Part shown: in pieces, positions 60,024-64,000 of the stretch
Position numbering within the stretch: the first letter of the stretch is position 1
Layout: each line of letters begins with the position of its first letter
Assembly (NCBI RefSeq): GCF_007670255.1
Contig: NZ_SZVS01000006.1
Coordinates: forward strand, 186,001 to 250,000
Source: Paenarthrobacter nicotinovorans
GTDB lineage: Bacteria > Actinomycetota > Actinomycetes > Actinomycetales > Micrococcaceae
Direction of reading: 5' to 3'
DNA length: 64,000 nt
Made by a program: the position numbers and the translations under genes
Notes under the pieces: model-generated
Databases searched by the model: none
The model's input: the letters and a program-made list of their open reading frames with translations, nothing else
Told to the model about the DNA's origin: nothing

Positions 60024-60839
60024 TTAGAGGAGTGTCTCGAGGTATTTTTTGCTGATTTTGGCTGCTTCGCTGGGGTCGCCGTCGTAATTGTCGAGCTCGA
60101 CCATCAGCCAGCTGTCGTATCCGCTTTCGCGGATCGCAGCGATGATGTCGGGAAAATCGAGGTCACCTTCGCCCAGCGGCAGGAAGGTGAAGGGGTCTTC
60201 CCGGAAGTCCTTGAGGTGGACGTGCCGGATCCGGTCGGAGTACTTGCGGATAACTGCGGCCGGATCGGCTCCGCCTGCTGCCAGGTGGGCGGTGTCGGGG
60301 CAGAAACCGATCCTGGTCAGCGGCATGAGCTTGTCCAGTTCGTCCGGGCTCTCCACGATCGTGCTCAAATGTGGGTGGTAGCTCGCCGACAGTCCGAAGC
60401 TCTCCGCGATGTCCGTCACCCGGTCAAGAGCATGGCCCAGGAGGTAGTAGTCCTGCTCGGTGGTGCCGGCCGCCCGCCGTGCACCGCCCCCAACCACCAG
60501 CCGTTCGGCTCCGAAACTTGCCGCCAGTTCCGCCGCGCGGTGGATCCGGTGCATCTCGTCCGGAAGGATGTCGGCGTAGATGAAGTTGGCGCCTGTATAC
60601 ACGCTCGTCAGCTCGACTCCGTTGCTGCTGAGGATCCCTTTGAGCTCTTCGGGCTTGTCGGCGTATTCGGCCAGGTTTCCGTCGAACATCTCCACGCCCT
60701 GATATCCGACGGCGGCAATGTCACGTACCGCGTCGTGCATGGAGCCGTGGGTCAGGTAGAAAAGGTCCTTGACGCTCGTCACGCCTTGGGGGTGGCCGAC
60801 CACGCCGCCCCAAGTGATGGAACAGTAACCAAGTTTCAT
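60024..60839 (-). CDS. Sugar phosphate isomerase/epimerase-like TIM barrel, LgdB1-like
   Basis: 271 aa. AP-endonuclease-2-type barrel with metal ligands in Y-H-P-H, C-P-D-T-A-H-L, H-V-H-L-K-D and V-E-L-D. The related LgdB1 enzymes open the anhydro-bond of 3-keto-levoglucosan by beta-elimination. The start overlaps the previous stop (ATGA). Assignment to this step is from the neighbourhood. Confidence 0.75.
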   Translation of the reverse strand: MKLGYCSITWGGVVGHPQGVTSVKDLFYLTHGSMHDAVRDIAAVGYQGVEMFDGNLAEYADKPEELKGILSSNGVELTSVYTGANFIYADILPDEMHRIHRAAELAASFGAERLVVGGGARRAAGTTEQDYYLLGHALDRVTDIAESFGLSASYHPHLSTIVESPDELDKLMPLTRIGFCPDTAHLAAGGADPAAVIRKYSDRIRHVHLKDFREDPFTFLPLGEGDLDFPDIIAAIRESGYDSWLMVELDNYDGDPSEAAKISKKYLETLL

Positions 60840-61987
60840 TGCATTTGCCTTTCAGCTGGGTAAGACGTGTGGAATTCGGAGGGGCCGTCAGTAGTGGGAA
60901 CGTCGACCCATGACTGCCGTGCCGCGGAGGCGACAACTGCTTCGGTCAGGACGGCTGCCCGGAGACCGTCGCGGAAGCCGGGCAGACCTTCGGGCGCGTG
61001 GCCCCGGACGGCTGCGTAGGTGTCCGAGATGAAGGCATTGAAGCTGTCCTGGTACCCCTGCGGGTGCCCCGCCGGGAGCGTGGCGTAACGCCGCCCGCCC
61101 TGAGTGGAAAGGGTCTGCGGGCCCACAGCAATGTGTGAGGTGGAATCGACGCGCCCGATGTGCAGGGTGTCCGGTGTTTCCTGGTTGAAGCTGAAGGATG
61201 CTTCCGTGCCATCGAAGGAGAACCACAGACGGTTCTTCCTCCCTGGACTGACCTGGCTCACCACCAACGAGCCGGTGGCCCCTTTGTCGGTCTCGAAGAG
61301 CAGTGTTGCTCCGTCCTCCGTTGACACCTGCGAGAGGTGGCCGTGGGTTTCACGTTTCTCGTGGGCCCGGCTGGTGTTGGCCATGAGCCGGGTGATGCGG
61401 TGTCCCGTGGTGAACTCCATCAGGTCGCACCAGTGAACGCCGATGTCACCAAACGCCCTTGATGCTCCTCCGAGCGTGGAGTCGACCCTCCAGTTCGTTG
61501 CCGTCGCACCTGCCAGCCAGTCCTGCAGGTAGGACCCGTGGAGCAACCAGAGGCTGCCCGCGTCCCCGTTGAGGATGCGGTCCCTGGCCTCACGGACCGC
61601 CGGATAGAACCGGTAGACGAAGGGGACACCGGTCACGACGTTGGCCTGTTCCGCGAGGGATGTCAGTTCCTTGGCATCCTCGACGCTGGTGGCCAGGGGC
61701 TTCTCGCACACCACTGCCTTGCCTGCCGCGATGGCCAGGCGTGCCAGATCCGCGTGCGTGGCGTTTGGCGTGCAGATATGGACAACGTCCACATCGTCCC
61801 GTGCGATCAGTGACTCCGGGGAATCGGCCGCGGCGAGTGCACCGAGCCGGGTGACGGCGGCTTCGGCACTGGCCCGGCTGCTGCCGGCAACGGCACTGAT
61901 GGCGCTTCCTGCCGCGCGGACGGCGTGGGAGTGGACTGCACCCATGAACCCCGTGCCGATGATGCCTGCGCGTGGTGTGGACGTCAT
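60836..61987 (-). CDS. Gfo/Idh/MocA dehydrogenase, LgdC-like
   Basis: 383 aa, Rossmann motif G-I-I-G-T-G-F-M-G-A-V-H-S, catalytic E-K-P-L-A-T, and G-D-I-G-V-H-W-C-D-L. Different from the lgdA product, so not a recent duplication. In the known pathway LgdC reduces 3-keto-glucose to glucose; that fits as second dehydrogenase here. Other keto-sugars are possible. Confidence 0.75.
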   Translation of the reverse strand: MTSTPRAGIIGTGFMGAVHSHAVRAAGSAISAVAGSSRASAEAAVTRLGALAAADSPESLIARDDVDVVHICTPNATHADLARLAIAAGKAVVCEKPLATSVEDAKELTSLAEQANVVTGVPFVYRFYPAVREARDRILNGDAGSLWLLHGSYLQDWLAGATATNWRVDSTLGGASRAFGDIGVHWCDLMEFTTGHRITRLMANTSRAHEKRETHGHLSQVSTEDGATLLFETDKGATGSLVVSQVSPGRKNRLWFSFDGTEASFSFNQETPDTLHIGRVDSTSHIAVGPQTLSTQGGRRYATLPAGHPQGYQDSFNAFISDTYAAVRGHAPEGLPGFRDGLRAAVLTEAVVASAARQSWVDVPTTDGPSEFHTSYPAERQMQ

Positions 61988-61993
61988 GCCCGG

Positions 61994-62980
61994 TCACTTC
62001 TTCCGGGCGAGTGCGACCGCCAGGATGATGATCGCGCCGCGGACCACCTGCTGCTGGCTGCTGTCGAGGCCTGCCAGGATCAGTCCGTTGTTGATCAGGC
62101 CGATCAGGAGGGCACCGAAGAGCGTTCCGATGATGGAACCGAAACCGCCGAAGAGGCTGGTCCCGCCCAGGATGACTGCAGCAATGGCCGAGAGTTCATC
62201 GCCTGCGCCCCACTGGAACCGTCCCGACTGGAGACGTCCGGCGTAGAGCATTCCGGCGACACTGGCCACCATGCCGGAGATCAGCAGCACCTGGAACTTG
62301 ATGCGCTTGGTGTTGATTCCGGTGAACTCCGAGGCGTTGCGGTTGCCACCGGTGGCCAGGACCTGCCGGCCGAACCGGGTGCGGTTCAAGACGACGGCGC
62401 CGATGGCCACAAAGATGCCGCTCCAGACCACCAGGCCCGGAATGGGACCGAAGTTGCCGGAACCGAACAGTGTGTTGAAGGTGTCGTTCAGGATGGGCTG
62501 GGGTGCTGATGCCGTGATCCACTGCGCGACGCCCACGGCAATGCCGAGCATACCCAGGGTCACCAGGAAGGACGGAATCCCAAGGAGGCTGACCAGCGCT
62601 CCGTTGACCGATCCGACCACCAGGCCCACGGCCAAACCGGCGAGGATGCCTGGAACCAGGCCCCACTGTGAAAGGGCCATCGCGGTGCAGACGCTGGAAA
62701 GACCGGCCACCGAGCCCACGCTCAGGTCGATCTCGGCACAGGCGATGACGTACGTCATGCCCACGGCGATGACCGTGATGGTGGCCGTCTGCCGGAAGAT
62801 GTTCAGGAGGTTGTTCGGCGACAGGAATCCCTGGTCGCGCAGCAGGACCGCGAAGATCAGGAAGACGACGACGAAACCGATGTAGATGACGTAGCGTCGC
62901 CAGTCCAGGTCCTTGAGAATGGTGCTGACGTTGCGGGGTGCCCCGGTGTCCCGTGGCGCGATGGTGTTTGTCTTGCTCAC
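61994..62980 (-). CDS. Ribose-type ABC permease (RbsC-like)
   Basis: 328 aa from a GTG at 62980 that follows GGGAG. About ten helices and the CUT2 family signature G-G-x-S-L-F-G-G (reads G-G-T-S-L-F-G-G). Six bases from the upstream-direction neighbour and three from the ATPase gene, so same operon. Substrate inferred as levoglucosan or a related sugar. Confidence 0.93.
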   Translation of the reverse strand: MSKTNTIAPRDTGAPRNVSTILKDLDWRRYVIYIGFVVVFLIFAVLLRDQGFLSPNNLLNIFRQTATITVIAVGMTYVIACAEIDLSVGSVAGLSSVCTAMALSQWGLVPGILAGLAVGLVVGSVNGALVSLLGIPSFLVTLGMLGIAVGVAQWITASAPQPILNDTFNTLFGSGNFGPIPGLVVWSGIFVAIGAVVLNRTRFGRQVLATGGNRNASEFTGINTKRIKFQVLLISGMVASVAGMLYAGRLQSGRFQWGAGDELSAIAAVILGGTSLFGGFGSIIGTLFGALLIGLINNGLILAGLDSSQQQVVRGAIIILAVALARKK

Positions 62981-62983
62981 TGT

Positions 62984-64000
62984 TCAGACTCCCTGGACTG
63001 CAAGTTGTAGATATTCCTCGTCAGCAATGTCGCTGCGGGGGATGTCGCGGATGATGGAGCCGTCCTTGAGGACGAGGACGCGGTCGCTGACCGCGAGTAG
63101 TTCGGGGTATTCGGAAGAGATGACGATGATGGCTTTGCCATCACTGGCCAGCTCACGGATCATGTCGAGAATCTCGCTCTTGGTACCGATGTCGACGCCG
63201 GCAGTCGGCTCATCGAGGATGAGGATGTCGGGATCGGTTCCCAGCCATTTGGCGATGACCACCTTTTGTTGGTTGCCGCCCGAGAGCAGGCGCACGGGGC
63301 GGTGGGGGTGCGCGACCTTTACTGCGAATCTCTTGATCAGCGATGCGGACAACTCATTGCCTTTGGCACCGTCCAGAAGGGGACCCCGTTGGATGTTCTT
63401 CAGCAGCGGCAGCAGCAGGTTGTCCTGGACAGAGTGCTCCAGGACCAGCCCCTGCGCCCTGCGGTCCTCCGGGACCAGGGCGATGCCGGCGGTGATGGCC
63501 TGTGGCGGCGAGGCAAGGGCCACCTTCCTGCCGCGGATCAGGACCTGGCCGCTGTCCAGTTTGTCGATGCCGAAAAGTGCACGGGCGAGCTCCGTCCGTC
63601 CGCTGCCCATGAGTCCGGCCAAACCAAGGATCTCGCCTGGCCGCAGGGCAAAGGACACGTCCCGGACCCGGTGACCCGCGTTCAGTCCGCGGACCTCCAG
63701 CAGCGGCTCGTCGTCGTCGCGGATGTCGTTCCGCGCCCGATAGGAGAGCTGGCCCTCGACCTTCTTGCCGACGATTCCTTCGACAATCTGTTCGGGAGTA
63801 ACGGCGGTCAGCGGCTCGGTGAGCAAGTGCTTTCCGTCGCGGAGGATAGTGATCCGGTCTGCGAGCCTGTACACCTCATCCATACGGTGGGAGATGTAAA
63901 TGATGGAGATTCCGCGCTGTTTCAGCCGGTCGATGAGTTCGAAAAGCGATTCGGATTCATGCCGTGCCAAACTTGCCGTGGGCTCGTCCATAATCAGAAC
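62984..64000 (-). CDS. Ribose-type sugar ABC ATPase (RbsA/MglA-like), 5' end outside the window
   Basis: C-terminal about 338 residues. It begins in the Walker B region of the first nucleotide-binding domain (V-L-I-M-D-E-P-T-A-S-L) and includes I-S-H-R-M-D, then the whole second domain, whose degenerate P-loop (G-L-M-G-S-G-R-T-E-L) is normal for this family, plus L-S-G-G-N-Q-Q-K. Tandem-NBD importer ATPase of the CUT2 class. Confidence 0.93.
   Translation of the reverse strand, partial: VLIMDEPTASLARHESESLFELIDRLKQRGISIIYISHRMDEVYRLADRITILRDGKHLLTEPLTAVTPEQIVEGIVGKKVEGQLSYRARNDIRDDDEPLLEVRGLNAGHRVRDVSFALRPGEILGLAGLMGSGRTELARALFGIDKLDSGQVLIRGRKVALASPPQAITAGIALVPEDRRAQGLVLEHSVQDNLLLPLLKNIQRGPLLDGAKGNELSASLIKRFAVKVAHPHRPVRLLSGGNQQKVVIAKWLGTDPDILILDEPTAGVDIGTKSEILDMIRELASDGKAIIVISSEYPELLAVSDRVLVLKDGSIIRDIPRSDIADEEYLQLAVQGV

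Overview
This is an ordinary-density chromosomal window from a high-GC Gram-positive bacterium, most likely an Arthrobacter/Paenarthrobacter-type member of the Micrococcaceae. The pointers are pervasive G/C third positions, GTG/TTG starts, a bacterial proteasome activator (Bpa) ending in GQYL, a GTP-type PEP carboxykinase, a c-di-AMP riboswitch in front of a cell-wall hydrolase, and near full-length matches by recall to an Arthrobacter-type levoglucosan dehydrogenase. No phage, insertion sequence, integrase or CRISPR array is visible. Long antisense ORFs are composition artefacts.

Layout. 1-6.6 kb: a cut-off lytic-transglycosylase-like secreted protein under a ydaO-type riboswitch, a TrcRS-like two-component system divergent from a Pro/Gly-rich membrane protein, an orphan winged-helix regulator without receiver domain, and a SixA-like phosphatase. 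6.6-14.5 kb: LysR with a divergent EamA exporter, a basic-tailed membrane protein, and a TetR-controlled operon of a degenerate ABC ATPase, a YhgE/Pip protein and the TetR itself, then a flavin disulfide reductase. 14.5-16.6 kb: a rhodanese converging on an unrecognised 398-aa protein and a 94-bp inverted-repeat element. 16.6-25.9 kb: a complete sialic-acid uptake and breakdown operon (NanE, NanK, NanA, a peptide-type ABC transporter with a fused permease-ATPase) and a divergent FadR/GntR regulator with candidate operators. 25.9-29.8 kb: TetR, MFS, cyclase and FAH-family genes bracketed by two copies of one 68-bp palindromic repeat. 29.8-32.1 kb: tRNA-Arg and pckG. 32.1-35.4 kb: an operon of a phosphohexomutase, two related unknown proteins and an Rrf2 regulator. 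35.5-43.7 kb: a RecQ helicase with a phosphoribosyltransferase-like tail, a drug-type MFS, tRNA-Ser(GCU), a prolyl-oligopeptidase and a FAD/NAD(P)-binding protein. 43.8-50.8 kb: a tandem glycine riboswitch on a CycA-type permease, a 1510-aa secreted nuclease/5'-nucleotidase and a lipoprotein. 50.9-58.4 kb: VOC protein, tRNA-Ser(UGA), quinone oxidoreductase and PadR, CstA with YbdD, Bpa with a small partner, and an aldo-keto reductase. 58.5-64 kb: an operon that fits levoglucosan catabolism (LgdA, LgdB1-like, LgdC-like) with a ribose-type ABC transporter cut off by the window end.

Several signals cut across the genes. Two families of palindromic intergenic repeats occur: family A, four copies with 19-21-nt arms and 19-21-nt loops; family B, two copies of 68 bp. 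Two metabolite riboswitches (c-di-AMP, glycine) are clear. Candidate operators are visible for the two-component system, the YhgE-operon TetR, the sialic-acid GntR regulator, a CRP/GlxR-like factor (pckG, cycA) and possibly DnaA (recQ). The window reads as a metabolically versatile soil actinobacterium with scavenging functions (sialic acid, anhydrosugar, extracellular nucleic acid, amino acids) and matching local regulators.
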